Made by a program: the position numbers and the translations under genes | Notes under the pieces: model-generated | Databases searched by the model: none | What the model was told of the DNA's origin: nothing | The model's input: the letters and a program-made list of their open reading frames with translations, nothing else | Source: Corynebacterium spheniscorum | Lineage (GTDB): Bacteria > Actinomycetota > Actinomycetes > Mycobacteriales > Mycobacteriaceae | DNA: 64,000 nucleotides | Assembly: GCF_900113445.1 (NCBI RefSeq) | Contig: NZ_FOPJ01000013.1 | Span: 1,300-65,299 of the forward strand | Reading direction: 5' to 3' | Part shown: one piece after another, positions 25,722-34,700 of the stretch | Numbering within the stretch: the first letter of the stretch is position 1 | Layout of the letters: the number at the start of each line of letters is the position of its first letter

Positions 25722-26402
25722 TTAAGACTTACCCAGATTAGCGAGCGCCCAACGCGCTTCTTCTTCGGTGAAGGCCTCCAGGTCAGGATTCGTCAGGCGT
25801 TTAATCATCGCCTCATCAGAAAAGGATGATTCTTGGCGGATCTCCTTCGCAGCTTCCAAGGCATTCTGCTTCCAATCCGCATCCACATTCTCCACCGCGT
25901 AGGCACCTTCCTCCGCGGTGAAGCCGCCACCTACCTCAGAGATGAGTTCCTCATAGAGCCGTGCTTTAGATAGTGGCCGATGGGCCAGGTATTGCTCGGC
26001 GGAGTAGAGGGCATGTTCCTTCCAATCCACCTCAGTGTTGTTTAAGGCTAGGTCCACATCTTTACAATCAAAACGATTCCCATCGCGGTACACGCACATC
26101 TGATCGCGAAGCTGCTTCTTAGACCAGTACTTGGATTGCAGGTGGTGCTCCAGCATGCGCTGCGCCCGCTCCGTAGATATCTTGGGGTCGTGCAGCTTCT
26201 CCAATTCACTCACACTGCTGTCTTGCCTCAACCCAAAAATACGGCGGAATTCCTGTGGCCCCAGCACTGCATAGACCTGCCTCATGCATAAGAACACCAC
26301 CACAACAAAGACAATCACCGCCATCGCGCGCTGGCGAGTGCTAAGCGGCTCCTTCTTCGAGCGTCGGCGTCGCTGAGGATCGTAACTGCTCGGTACCTTC
26401 AT
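25722..26402 (-). CDS. Ltp-like membrane-anchored protein 3 of a tandem triplet
   Basis: A basic cytoplasmic N-terminus and one helix (AVIVFVVVVFLCM) are followed by three repeats of about 48 residues. The repeat theme is AL..A..YL....LS...LY..L....G..FT.E.A.YA......DW..N, as in Pfam Host cell surface-exposed lipoprotein (Ltp). The first repeat is divergent and has two cysteines (QMC ... FDC), conserved in all three paralogues. Ltp proteins of streptococcal prophages block phage DNA injection; whether these do is unknown. ATG 26402 has AGGGGG at a 10-nt spacing. An ATG at 26423 would overlap the upstream stop. Confidence 0.75.
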   Translation of the reverse strand: MKVPSSYDPQRRRRSKKEPLSTRQRAMAVIVFVVVVFLCMRQVYAVLGPQEFRRIFGLRQDSSVSELEKLHDPKISTERAQRMLEHHLQSKYWSKKQLRDQMCVYRDGNRFDCKDVDLALNNTEVDWKEHALYSAEQYLAHRPLSKARLYEELISEVGGGFTAEEGAYAVENVDADWKQNALEAAKEIRQESSFSDEAMIKRLTNPDLEAFTEEEARWALANLGKS

Positions 26403-26415
26403 ATCGCGCCACCCC

Positions 26416-27165
26416 CTAGGCATCCAAACGTTCAGGTTCTGGGTTCCTCAATTGCTCTAACGCCCACTGTGCTTCTTCCTCACTAAAGGCATAGGATTCC
26501 GGATCCGTCAGTCTGCGGAATAACTCCTCGTCGCTAAGCTCCTCTTTTTCCTGCAGTTGCTTCGCTGCCCTGAGCGCATTCTCAAACCAATCAGCCTGCA
26601 CATGCTCCACCGCGTACTGCGCCTGCTCTTCCGTGAATCCATGAGCCGCCGAGTCAACCAACAAGGCATATAGCCGTGCTTGAGATAGCGGCTGGCGTTC
26701 CAGGGTCAGCTCTGCGGACTTCAAGGCATTCTCATTCCAATCCACATCCATCTCCGCCAACATGGCTTTAACTTCCTCACAGTCAAAGCTTTGGGAGGGA
26801 TTACACATGATCTCAAGTAGCCGCTGCTCAGAGAAGGGATGCCTGCTGAGATTGTCTTGCATCAGCAGTTTGGGTAGGTCATCAATAAAGGAGGTATCAA
26901 CTTCAACGGGTTCCTCATCGGCTTGGGATGAGGTACCCCCGACCGTTAACTGAGAAAACAGCCGGAAAGCATCGGGACCGAGGTACCCATAGGCACCTCT
27001 AAGGAGCAGGAAAATCCCTATGACCACCAGAATGCCGCGGATGAGTGTGTTCTTCCGGTGTTCCGGGTCTCGCTCGCGTTTCTGTCGCGAAGCTATATGT
27101 GGGTCAGTCGAAGGCGTTTGATTACACCAGGCTGACTCATAGTCATATGGGGTTTGCATCTGCAT
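26416..27165 (-). CDS. Ltp-like membrane-anchored protein 2 of a tandem triplet
   Basis: This 249-residue paralogue has one N-terminal helix (LIRGILVVIGIFLLLRGAYGYLG) and an acidic stretch. Three Ltp-type repeats follow, each with the DW.(E/Q)NAL boundary and the FTEEQAQYAVEHV type core. The Cys pair of the first repeat is IMCNPSQSFDC. AAGGAGG lies six bases before ATG 27165, an excellent site. The next gene starts at or just after its stop, so the two are one operon. Most of the protein would face the outside of the membrane. Confidence 0.78.
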   Translation of the reverse strand: MQMQTPYDYESAWCNQTPSTDPHIASRQKRERDPEHRKNTLIRGILVVIGIFLLLRGAYGYLGPDAFRLFSQLTVGGTSSQADEEPVEVDTSFIDDLPKLLMQDNLSRHPFSEQRLLEIMCNPSQSFDCEEVKAMLAEMDVDWNENALKSAELTLERQPLSQARLYALLVDSAAHGFTEEQAQYAVEHVQADWFENALRAAKQLQEKEELSDEELFRRLTDPESYAFSEEEAQWALEQLRNPEPERLDA

Positions 27166-27292
27166 AAGGCGCCTCCTTGGATCCCGCGATGCTTGTGCCC
27201 TAGGCGGTGCGCACTAAAAGCAAAGCGTGGGATAGAAAAGCGCTTAGCCAGGGAATATGCTTCATCTTCCCAAAATACTGACACAGATCCAA

Positions 27293-27308
27293 TGTTTCAC
27301 GTGAAACC
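27293..27308. promoter_or_regulatory. parS site 7 (15/16)
   Basis: TGTTTCACGTGAAACC; its last base is also the last base of the stop codon of Ltp-like gene 1. One mismatch. Confidence 0.85.
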
Positions 27309-28045
27309 TAGGACCACGGGCTATTCAACTGCTCCAAGGCCCAGCGTGCGTCCTCCTCGGTGAAGCCACCCAGGTGCGGGTCACTGAGATAATCAAATAA
27401 CTCTTCATCGGTAAGGTCTGCTTCTTCGCGTCGTTGCTTAGCCGCCTTTAAGGCAATCTGGCGCCAATCCACATAGAAGTGCTTCATGGCATAATCCGCT
27501 TGCTCTGGGGTAAACGCCGCACCATAGGGGTGCGTGAGCTGTTCATACAGCACGCTCTTGGATAAGTATTGGAATTCGACGTCGCGCTGCGCGCTCTTTA
27601 AGGCATTCTCATCCCAATCCACATCCATAAGCTCTAAGGCTGCATCCACCTCATCGCAGGTTAAAACCGCGGTTCCCGGCAAGCGGCACATGGTATCCAT
27701 CAAAGATTTTCTCGACCAGGGGTGCTGTTCCAACCGTTCTTCAACTAGCACCTTGGCAAGTTCCAGATCCTCCGGAGTGTCCTCATGAAGAAGCGGAGCC
27801 TCTATCTCCTCAGGCTTATCCACGGCCTTTAGCTCAAAGGGATTGTGCAGTTCCAAGCCACCTAGCTGGCCATATGCGCCTCTAAGTAGCAGGTACACCA
27901 CCAGGCCTCCCGCAATAACCCACATGGCGCGGTCTTTGTGGGGCTGCGGTTCCTGGCGCCTGGTTTGGCCCGTTCGGTCCCGGGTGACCCCACGTTGCGA
28001 TAGCAGTTCTTGCCACATGCGCTCATAGTCACTGCGCTTAGACAT
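27308..28045 (-). CDS. Ltp-like membrane-anchored protein 1 of a tandem triplet
   Basis: This protein of about 245 residues has the same plan: a basic N-terminus, one helix (MWVIAGGLVVYLLLRGAYGQLG), an acidic spacer and three repeats. The first repeat has the Cys pair (TMCRLPGTAVLTC), and the last ends FTEEDARWALEQLNS. ATG 28045 is chosen although AAGGAGG is 14 bases away, because the alternative GTG 28060 touches the ribosome binding site. It is separated from gene 2 by about 140 bases including a parS, so it may be its own transcript. The three copies arose by duplication. Confidence 0.75.
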   Translation of the reverse strand: MSKRSDYERMWQELLSQRGVTRDRTGQTRRQEPQPHKDRAMWVIAGGLVVYLLLRGAYGQLGGLELHNPFELKAVDKPEEIEAPLLHEDTPEDLELAKVLVEERLEQHPWSRKSLMDTMCRLPGTAVLTCDEVDAALELMDVDWDENALKSAQRDVEFQYLSKSVLYEQLTHPYGAAFTPEQADYAMKHFYVDWRQIALKAAKQRREEADLTDEELFDYLSDPHLGGFTEEDARWALEQLNSPWS

Positions 28046-28196
28046 AGGGCCGCGGTGCACCTCCTTGGAAGATCCCTAAAAATTTCTCCCACCCCAGATA
28101 TGCGCAGGAATAGGAAAATGAATCACAAGGGGAGTGCGGAAGCGCGAAGGGCGGGGAACATTATTCTCCCCACCCAAACTACTGTGCATGGCTCAA

Positions 28197-28212
28197 TGTT
28201 TCACGTGAAACA
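28197..28212. promoter_or_regulatory. parS site 8 (perfect)
   Basis: TGTTTCACGTGAAACA, 16/16, between Ltp-like gene 1 and the yqgE gene. Confidence 0.92.
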
Positions 28213-28218
28213 TCAAAG

Positions 28219-28923
28219 CTAATTGTCATACACCTTGATATCCGCCGGGAAGGTAGAAAACGTAGCGAAAGTAACACCCTGACGGCGCATCACTTCTGCC
28301 CATAAATCAAAGTAGATGGGCCGGAAAATATCTTGGGGGAGTGCCGGGGCAAGGAAGAATTCACCAGCGGCCACGCCTTCTTCTAAGACCCCTGGGGCCC
28401 ATTGCATATAGCCGCTAAAAACCCGCATTTCTTCGATGAAGGGCAACACCTCATCTTCATCGCGGTGCACATCAACTAAGGCCAAGCGGTTGGCTAGGCG
28501 AGTGCAGCCAGGAAGCGTATCCACATCGCTATCGGCGGTGGTTCGAGCAATGGCGCGCAGCTGGCCATCTTGTTTATCCCCACCCTTAAACACAGCCTTC
28601 GGCTTGCTTAGCACCTTTTCATATTGCGGCACATACTCTAAGGCGGATTCTTCACTAAAGCGCTGCAAGAGCAAGCTTTTTGGGCCGTGGTCTTGCGTTC
28701 CAGGTTCAAGGATTAATGCCACCGCACGCGGCAACATCACAGACCAATCCCTCGGCAGTGGGGAGGAAAGAATCAGTGATCCGGGTTCGGCGGGAACCTC
28801 CATGAGTTCCTCAGGAAGCGCGTTGAACCCTAACTCATTATGGGTTTCCACCATGTTCCGCAGGTTGGCGAAGAAGGGTTGGGGTGCGCGGCGACCAGCC
28901 TCTGCGCTGTTGTGATCACTCAT
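28219..28923 (-). CDS. YqgE/AlgH family protein (UPF0301)
   Basis: The 234-residue cytoplasmic protein begins its domain with AEPGSLILSSPLPRDWSVMLPRAVALILE and contains GYMQWAPGVLEEGVAAGEFFLAPA, the family hallmark GY.gW.pGQLE. The biochemical role of the family is not known. The position next to cca is shared with other actinobacteria. A tail of about 20 residues (VTFATFSTFPADIKVYDN) is normal for the group. The start at ATG 28923 is reasonable, with AGGGAG upstream. cca lies 39 bases upstream in the same direction and probably shares the transcript. Confidence 0.9.
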   Translation of the reverse strand: MSDHNSAEAGRRAPQPFFANLRNMVETHNELGFNALPEELMEVPAEPGSLILSSPLPRDWSVMLPRAVALILEPGTQDHGPKSLLLQRFSEESALEYVPQYEKVLSKPKAVFKGGDKQDGQLRAIARTTADSDVDTLPGCTRLANRLALVDVHRDEDEVLPFIEEMRVFSGYMQWAPGVLEEGVAAGEFFLAPALPQDIFRPIYFDLWAEVMRRQGVTFATFSTFPADIKVYDN

Positions 28924-28961
28924 GAGTACTCCCTGCCATGTTGTTCTGCGCTGCTAAGACT

Positions 28962-30497
28962 TTATGCCTGTTGTTGCTCCCACCACTGGCGTAGCGCCTG
29001 GATGGCTTCTTCCTTTTCTAAGGGGCCACGTTCTAAGCGTAGCTCCTTCATAAAGGCCCAGGCCTTACCCACTTCCGGGCCGGGTTTCAGGCCAAGGATC
29101 TGCATAATCTCATTACCATCTAGGTCGGGACGCACCCGGGCGAGGTCTTCCTTAGCGGCGATCTCGGCAATGCGTTCTTCTAAATGATCATAGGTGCGTT
29201 GCAGGCGCTGTGCTTTACGTTGATTCCGGGTGGTGCAATCCGCCCGCACTAAGCGGTGCAAACGTGGCAGTAACTCACCGGCATCATTGACATAGCGACG
29301 TACCGCGGAATCCGTCCATTGGCCTTCCCCAAACCCATGGAAGCGCATATGTAAATACACCAGCTGTGAAATATCGCGGATGGTGTGCTTGGGGTACTTC
29401 AAGGCCCGCAGGCGTTTGCGCACCAGCTTTGCCCCCACCACCTCATGGTGATGGAAAGTTACCTGGCCTTTAGGGCCAAATGCCCTGGTATCAGGCTTAC
29501 CGCAGTCATGAAGCAGTGCAGCCCAACGCAAGATTAAATCAGGGCCATCTTCACCTTCACGTTCAATGGCCTGCCGCAGCACCTGCAGGGAGTGCGCGTA
29601 CACATCCTTATGTTGGCGGTGTTCATCCTGGGCTAAACGCATGGCAGGTAGTTCCGGGAGCACATAATCCGCCAGCCCGGTATCTACCAAAATATCGATG
29701 CCCACCCACGGCATCTTCCCGAGCATTAATTTATCCAGCTCAACTTGGATGCGTTCCACCGTGATCCGCTGAATCTGGGAGGCCATATCCTTCATGGCTT
29801 TTTCCACCCGCGGGTGCAGCTGAAAACCCAGCTGGGAAACAAACCGGGCTGCCCGCAGCATCCGCAGTGGGTCATCATCAAAGGATTGCTCCGGTGCAGC
29901 CGGGGTATCTAGCAGCCCGGCTGCTAGATCTCGTAGCCCCGACATCGGATCATGGAAGGTGCCTAGCAGAGTTTCTTTTTCCAGGTCACAAGCTAATTCC
30001 ATGGCCATGGCGTTGACCTTGAAGTCACGGCGCACCAAATCTTCTTCCAAGGTTTTGCCAAAACGCACCTCGGGGTTGCGGCTCACGCCATCATAAGTAT
30101 CGGAGCGGAAGGTGGTGATCTCTACCTGCTGGCCTTGGATCTCCGCGGAAATAGTGCCGAATTCAATGCCGGTATCCCACACAGAGTTCGTCAGCGATTC
30201 CAGGATCTCCTGGCTGATCTCCGGGCGGGCGGAGGTCGTGAAGTCCAGGTCATGGCCGAGGCGCCCAAGCATGGCGTCGCGTACTGAGCCGCCGACGAGG
30301 TAGAGGGATTCCCCGCGTTCCTGGTAGGCGCGCGCTAAGGAATAAAGAAGGTCTTCGGCTTCCCGCAGGGCGCGATCGAGGGTGACTAAGGCACCGACCG
30401 CCTCCGGTGAGTGAGCGGAAGGCCTCGTGGGGGTACTGCATTCTTTTTCCTGCGGGTTCACCCGGCTGAGTGTACCTGGGTGAACGCAAAGACTCAT
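28962..30497 (-). CDS. cca: CCA tRNA nucleotidyltransferase
   Basis: The enzyme adds or repairs the CCA end of tRNAs from CTP and ATP. The nucleotidyltransferase head shows [24 protein letters not shown], with DLD as metal ligands, and [26 protein letters not shown] follows, and an HD-type domain has [12 protein letters not shown]. It is a class II enzyme of about 500 residues, as usual for actinobacteria. The N-terminus is uncertain: ATG 30497 has a weak site, and a GTG near 30461 is possible. The Nudix gene is divergent on the other side. Confidence 0.93.
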   Translation of the reverse strand: MSLCVHPGTLSRVNPQEKECSTPTRPSAHSPEAVGALVTLDRALREAEDLLYSLARAYQERGESLYLVGGSVRDAMLGRLGHDLDFTTSARPEISQEILESLTNSVWDTGIEFGTISAEIQGQQVEITTFRSDTYDGVSRNPEVRFGKTLEEDLVRRDFKVNAMAMELACDLEKETLLGTFHDPMSGLRDLAAGLLDTPAAPEQSFDDDPLRMLRAARFVSQLGFQLHPRVEKAMKDMASQIQRITVERIQVELDKLMLGKMPWVGIDILVDTGLADYVLPELPAMRLAQDEHRQHKDVYAHSLQVLRQAIEREGEDGPDLILRWAALLHDCGKPDTRAFGPKGQVTFHHHEVVGAKLVRKRLRALKYPKHTIRDISQLVYLHMRFHGFGEGQWTDSAVRRYVNDAGELLPRLHRLVRADCTTRNQRKAQRLQRTYDHLEERIAEIAAKEDLARVRPDLDGNEIMQILGLKPGPEVGKAWAFMKELRLERGPLEKEEAIQALRQWWEQQQA

Positions 30498-30599
30498 GCC
30501 TTAGCCACCGCAGCCGCAATCCTTATACAGCGCGGGTGTTTATCGCCACACGTGGGTGGAGAGATGTCTCCATGGCGGTTCATCGGATACGATCGCAGA

Positions 30600-31820
30600 A
30601 TGAGCAATGAGACGCAGGCTGGTCGCGAAGGCGGCCAGCAGAACCGCGAGGGCGGTCGCAGCGGGCATGCCACCCGCCGCAATCGTCGGCGTCGTTCGCG
30701 TCGTCGCACCCAAGATCAAAAGCTCACAAAAACGCAAGCACCGGGTGCCAAAGATACGGCCCCTGCGGAGAACACCAAGGCACCAGAGAAGGGTAAAAAC
30801 CCTCAAGCTCAGCACCCGCAGGCTGAGCAGCCGAAGCGCCGCAAGCGTGGGCGTGGTCGGAGGCGGAACAATCGCCGCCCCAATAACACGAATAAGCAAA
30901 ATAAGCCCCACGATAATGCGCTAGCGGAGGCGACCACGCGGGCAGCTCAAGCACCCACCAAGAATCAGGCGACCGCTGAACTATCGGCGGTAGTCCGTGA
31001 TGCAATGGTGGCAAGCCACACCCAAGAAGCGGCGAAACCCAAACCCAAGCCACGTCCGCAGGCACGCCCGAAACCACGTCCGCAACCGCAATTTAGTGCA
31101 GCTGGGGTAGAGGAGGCGCCAGAAAAGAACCGTGATCATAGTTCGCGGACTCGCGCCCGACAGAACCACGCGGGTGTCCAGCGCAACCCAAAGCGCGGCC
31201 CAAAGCGTGGGGTGAAAGACCGCAACCAGCGGCGCTCGATAAGCAGCCGAAACCAAGCGTCACCCAAACCAAAACCCAAGCCGTACCCGAAGACCTCACG
31301 CCCGCATGGCAGTCGCATGCCCACTCGCGATGAGACTTCTGCCGGTGGGTTGGTGGTCTCCGGGCTCGCGGAGGCGGTTCGTGGCGATGGATCGGTGGAT
31401 TTGTCGAAGATTTATGTGGCGCTGATTGGGCGGCTGGATCGTCGCGGGCGCTTGCTGTGGTCTATGCCGAAGGGCCACGTGGAACCGAATGAGGATCAGC
31501 GTGCCACCGCGGAGCGTGAGGTGTGGGAGGAAACCGGGATTCACGGTGAGGTTTTTGCCGAGCTCGGGGTGATTGATTATTGGTTTGTCTCTGAGGGCAC
31601 ACGGATCCATAAAACGGTGCACCACCATTTATTGCGCTTTGTCGATGGCGATCTAAATGATGAGGATCCAGAGGTCACCGAGGTGGATTGGGTGCCGGTG
31701 AATACGTTGGTGGAGCATTTGGCCTACGCCGATGAGCGGAAATTAGCGCGCATTGCACATGATCAATTACCGGAATTCGCCCGCCAAGAAAAGGCGGCGG
31801 GAAGATCCACGCCGCGGTGA
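30600..31820 (+). CDS. Nudix hydrolase with long basic low-complexity N-terminus (MutT4-like)
   Basis: The first 240 or so of 406 residues are highly basic and rich in Arg, Lys, Pro, Gln and Asn ([35 protein letters not shown]). They look like a disordered nucleic-acid-binding tail. The last 165 residues are a Nudix domain with the full box: [14 protein letters not shown], then REVWEETGI. It corresponds by position to Rv3908 (mutT4) of Mycobacterium tuberculosis, just before the Rv3909-like gene and murJ. Substrate is unknown; oxidised nucleotides or RNA caps are options for the fold. ATG 30600 is used; a longer upstream frame has no family support. Confidence 0.88.
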   Translation: MSNETQAGREGGQQNREGGRSGHATRRNRRRRSRRRTQDQKLTKTQAPGAKDTAPAENTKAPEKGKNPQAQHPQAEQPKRRKRGRGRRRNNRRPNNTNKQNKPHDNALAEATTRAAQAPTKNQATAELSAVVRDAMVASHTQEAAKPKPKPRPQARPKPRPQPQFSAAGVEEAPEKNRDHSSRTRARQNHAGVQRNPKRGPKRGVKDRNQRRSISSRNQASPKPKPKPYPKTSRPHGSRMPTRDETSAGGLVVSGLAEAVRGDGSVDLSKIYVALIGRLDRRGRLLWSMPKGHVEPNEDQRATAEREVWEETGIHGEVFAELGVIDYWFVSEGTRIHKTVHHHLLRFVDGDLNDEDPEVTEVDWVPVNTLVEHLAYADERKLARIAHDQLPEFARQEKAAGRSTPR

Positions 31821-34568
31821 GTGCCCGTGCCCACTAACTCCTACAACCTGCTGCGCCTACCTGCGGTGCTGCTTGGCACCGGGCTTTGTGCTGCGCTGAT
31901 GCAGATTCCGGCAACCCAGCTGGCCCCTATGGCTGGGGCTGCGCCGGTGCCGATGTCGGTGCAGGACCCCGCGGTGAGCGAGCAGTGGGTGCACAGCGCG
32001 ACCCGCCCGGGGGAAAAGGATGCGCCGCTGGCGATTGATGTGATGAGTGTCAGCTCGCCAACGCCGATGGTGCCAGGGGATCGCCTGCGTATTGAGGTGG
32101 AGTTGCATAACACCACCGCGAAGCGGCTCACCGATATTGTGGTGCAATCGCGTCGCACCGAGGCGGTGGGGAGCGTGGCAGAAGCGCGCCTGAAGTTGGC
32201 AAGGAATGCCAATGACTACCCCTACTATGGTGCGCCGGTGGTGATCTCGCGGGATTTGGCGCCAGATGAAAAGCGGCGTGTGGTGTTGGATATTGCTACC
32301 GATGCCGCCCCTGGTGGGTTGGCCTTGCCGGGGCCGGGGGTGTACCCGGTGTTGTTGACTGCGCAGGCGCACCCGGTGGGGCAGGAGCCGGGGAATTTCG
32401 CGACCGAGCGTTTCTTATTGGACGCCACGAAGGAGGTGCGCTCGGAGGGTTCGGAGAGTGCCTCGGAGGGAGCCGCGGAGGAGGATCAGGCCACCCCGCC
32501 TGAGCCCGCGCCAGCCACCCCGACCGTGCCTGTGGGGTTGATCTACCCGCTCGCCGCGGAGGTAGATATTGTGCCCGGGGAAACCGGGGAAGCCCCGGAA
32601 TATCCGCCGCTGCTTTTAGAAAGCGAAAAACTCGCTGAGGAACTCGCCCCCGGGGGGCGTCTGCGTCGCCTGCTGGACCAATGGGATCAGGCCACCACCT
32701 CCGAGCACGGCGCGCAGCTTAAACACGGCAGTTGTTTAGCCATCGACCCCGCGCTGTTAGAGGCCGTGGATCGCATGTCCCATGGCTATAACGTGGGCGG
32801 GGAGCGCGCGAAACTCGCCAAACAGGGCCAGCGCCTGCGCGATAGCTGGGGCAAAAACAAAGACATCATTCCCGGCGCGCCGGGCCGCGGCGTGGCGGAT
32901 GCCACCACCTGGATCGAGGATATCCAGCGCATCCTCAGCGACCCGGAGACCTGCGTTTTTGCTTTGCCGTGGGGCAATGCGGACCTCAACGCGGTGCGCA
33001 CCACCGCCAATAGTTGGTTGATGCGCGAGGCCCTGCAGCGCGGTCCGGCGGTGATCACTAGGGTCACTGGCCGCGAGCCGAGCCGCAATATTGTGCTGCC
33101 CGGTTCGGGCTATATCAGCCCCCAAACAGCGCCCTGGTTGGGGTGGGCGGATACCTACTATCAGCAAGACCCAGCGCTTTTGAGCGCGGGGCGCGCGGGC
33201 TTAAGCGATGCCTGGGCCACCGCGCAGGCACATTCGCTCACGCAGCCCGCGAAGGGCGCGCAGCCGGCTGAGCAGAAGAGCAACCTGGAGGACACCAAAC
33301 TTCCCGCCGCCCAAGGCAGCGAAACGCCACCGCAGCCCACCGAGCACCCCGTTAGCGCGCTGGTGGCTAATAATACGGTGTGGTCCGCCCCGCAGGCCGG
33401 CAGGTTCGCGCAGCTCAGCGAGGGTATTCAGGCGGTCACCTACCAGGATTCCCTGGCCGCCACCCTGGCTGCTACCGGCCCGCACCCAGAAACAGTGGGC
33501 TATTCCAACCCGGATTCCCGCTATGACTACCGCCTAGATTCTGCTGCTTCCCGAGATCTGGTGGCAAGCGCCGCGCTCCGCTTAGCTGTGCAAGAACAAG
33601 CTCAGCCAACGGCACCCGCCCCACGCGCGAGTAGCCAGCCCACGCCCCCGCCGCTTTTAGCCGTGCCCCCGGTACTGTTAAGCGCGGATACCGCCCGCAG
33701 CCTGCTGGACACCACCACGGGGTTATTCGCCCAGCACCAAGCAAGCCCCATTGCGCTGGCAGATTACCTGGCCGCTGACCCGCATGAGCAGGCAGCGCTT
33801 GCACACCACAGCACCGCGGGTGCGCAGGCGGACCCGGCTTTTGGTTCGCCCTACCCAGACCCCAGTGCCAGTAGTGATACCGAAAGGCTGCGGGTAGCCC
33901 AACAAGCTAATTACACCGATGACCTCACCCAGGTGATGGTGCGCGACACCGCCATTGCACTGACCCCCTATGATTTCACCGCCCCGCTGCGCCGCGAACT
34001 GCTTAGCTCCTTAGCGGTATCCCCGCGCCGGGCAGTGGCCCGCCATGATCAGCTGATTGATGAAGTAGATGCGCGGCTGAATGGCAACCGCGATATTTTG
34101 CAATCCCTGCGCGGCTCGGTGGCTTTGATTCCCCCAGGCGGGGTGTATACCCGTGCTTCTAATGCCTCACCGCTTTTAGCGGTAGCAGCTAATGGCCTGC
34201 CCTTGCCGGTAGTGGTGAATATCGGGTGGAGTGGGGCAGAGGCCAACGCGGATTCTGCTCGCATTCAAGCCCCACAGGGCCTGCGCATCCCCGCACGCGG
34301 CTCCATTACGGTGCAGATGACGGCTGATCTGCCGGAAAATGAGCTGATTGATGTGCGCATGTGGCTCAGTACCCCAGAAGGCGCCCGGATTTCGGAGTCT
34401 GTGGATGTGCGGGTGAATACCCGAAGTGGTGCGATTGCTACCCGCGGGATTGTGGTGGCTACGCTCACGGTGTTGATTTTGTTGCTCTTGTTCCGGGTGG
34501 GGCGCGCGCGTTTAAAGCGTCCTAGTGCGATTCCGCCGCATTCAGGCGGTAAGATGCCGCCTCGTTAG
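31821..34568 (+). CDS. Secreted, C-terminally anchored protein of the Rv3909/DUF6049 type
   Basis: The 915-residue protein begins with a signal-type helix (LLRLPAVLLGTGLCAALM). It has a large extracellular part with Ala/Pro/Gln-rich spacers and a beta-rich region (ITVQMTADLPENELIDVRMWLSTPEG), and ends in one membrane helix (GIVVATLTVLILLLLF) with a basic tail. It has no enzyme motif. The gene lies between the Nudix gene and murJ in mycobacteria and corynebacteria alike, so a role in envelope synthesis with MurJ is inferred, not shown. GTG 31821 follows the previous stop directly; GTG 31827 is possible. Confidence 0.85.
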   Translation: MPVPTNSYNLLRLPAVLLGTGLCAALMQIPATQLAPMAGAAPVPMSVQDPAVSEQWVHSATRPGEKDAPLAIDVMSVSSPTPMVPGDRLRIEVELHNTTAKRLTDIVVQSRRTEAVGSVAEARLKLARNANDYPYYGAPVVISRDLAPDEKRRVVLDIATDAAPGGLALPGPGVYPVLLTAQAHPVGQEPGNFATERFLLDATKEVRSEGSESASEGAAEEDQATPPEPAPATPTVPVGLIYPLAAEVDIVPGETGEAPEYPPLLLESEKLAEELAPGGRLRRLLDQWDQATTSEHGAQLKHGSCLAIDPALLEAVDRMSHGYNVGGERAKLAKQGQRLRDSWGKNKDIIPGAPGRGVADATTWIEDIQRILSDPETCVFALPWGNADLNAVRTTANSWLMREALQRGPAVITRVTGREPSRNIVLPGSGYISPQTAPWLGWADTYYQQDPALLSAGRAGLSDAWATAQAHSLTQPAKGAQPAEQKSNLEDTKLPAAQGSETPPQPTEHPVSALVANNTVWSAPQAGRFAQLSEGIQAVTYQDSLAATLAATGPHPETVGYSNPDSRYDYRLDSAASRDLVASAALRLAVQEQAQPTAPAPRASSQPTPPPLLAVPPVLLSADTARSLLDTTTGLFAQHQASPIALADYLAADPHEQAALAHHSTAGAQADPAFGSPYPDPSASSDTERLRVAQQANYTDDLTQVMVRDTAIALTPYDFTAPLRRELLSSLAVSPRRAVARHDQLIDEVDARLNGNRDILQSLRGSVALIPPGGVYTRASNASPLLAVAANGLPLPVVVNIGWSGAEANADSARIQAPQGLRIPARGSITVQMTADLPENELIDVRMWLSTPEGARISESVDVRVNTRSGAIATRGIVVATLTVLILLLLFRVGRARLKRPSAIPPHSGGKMPPR

Positions 34569-34700
34569 CTAGATTTCTTCATAAAGCTTCACTAATGGGT
34601 TCTTTTTGGGCCCTGCCACCAAAGTTGATAACCACAAAGTAATCTCCGGCAAAGCTAGAGCGCACTCTCCCCGCTGGAGATTCCCGGAAAGTGATTCACT

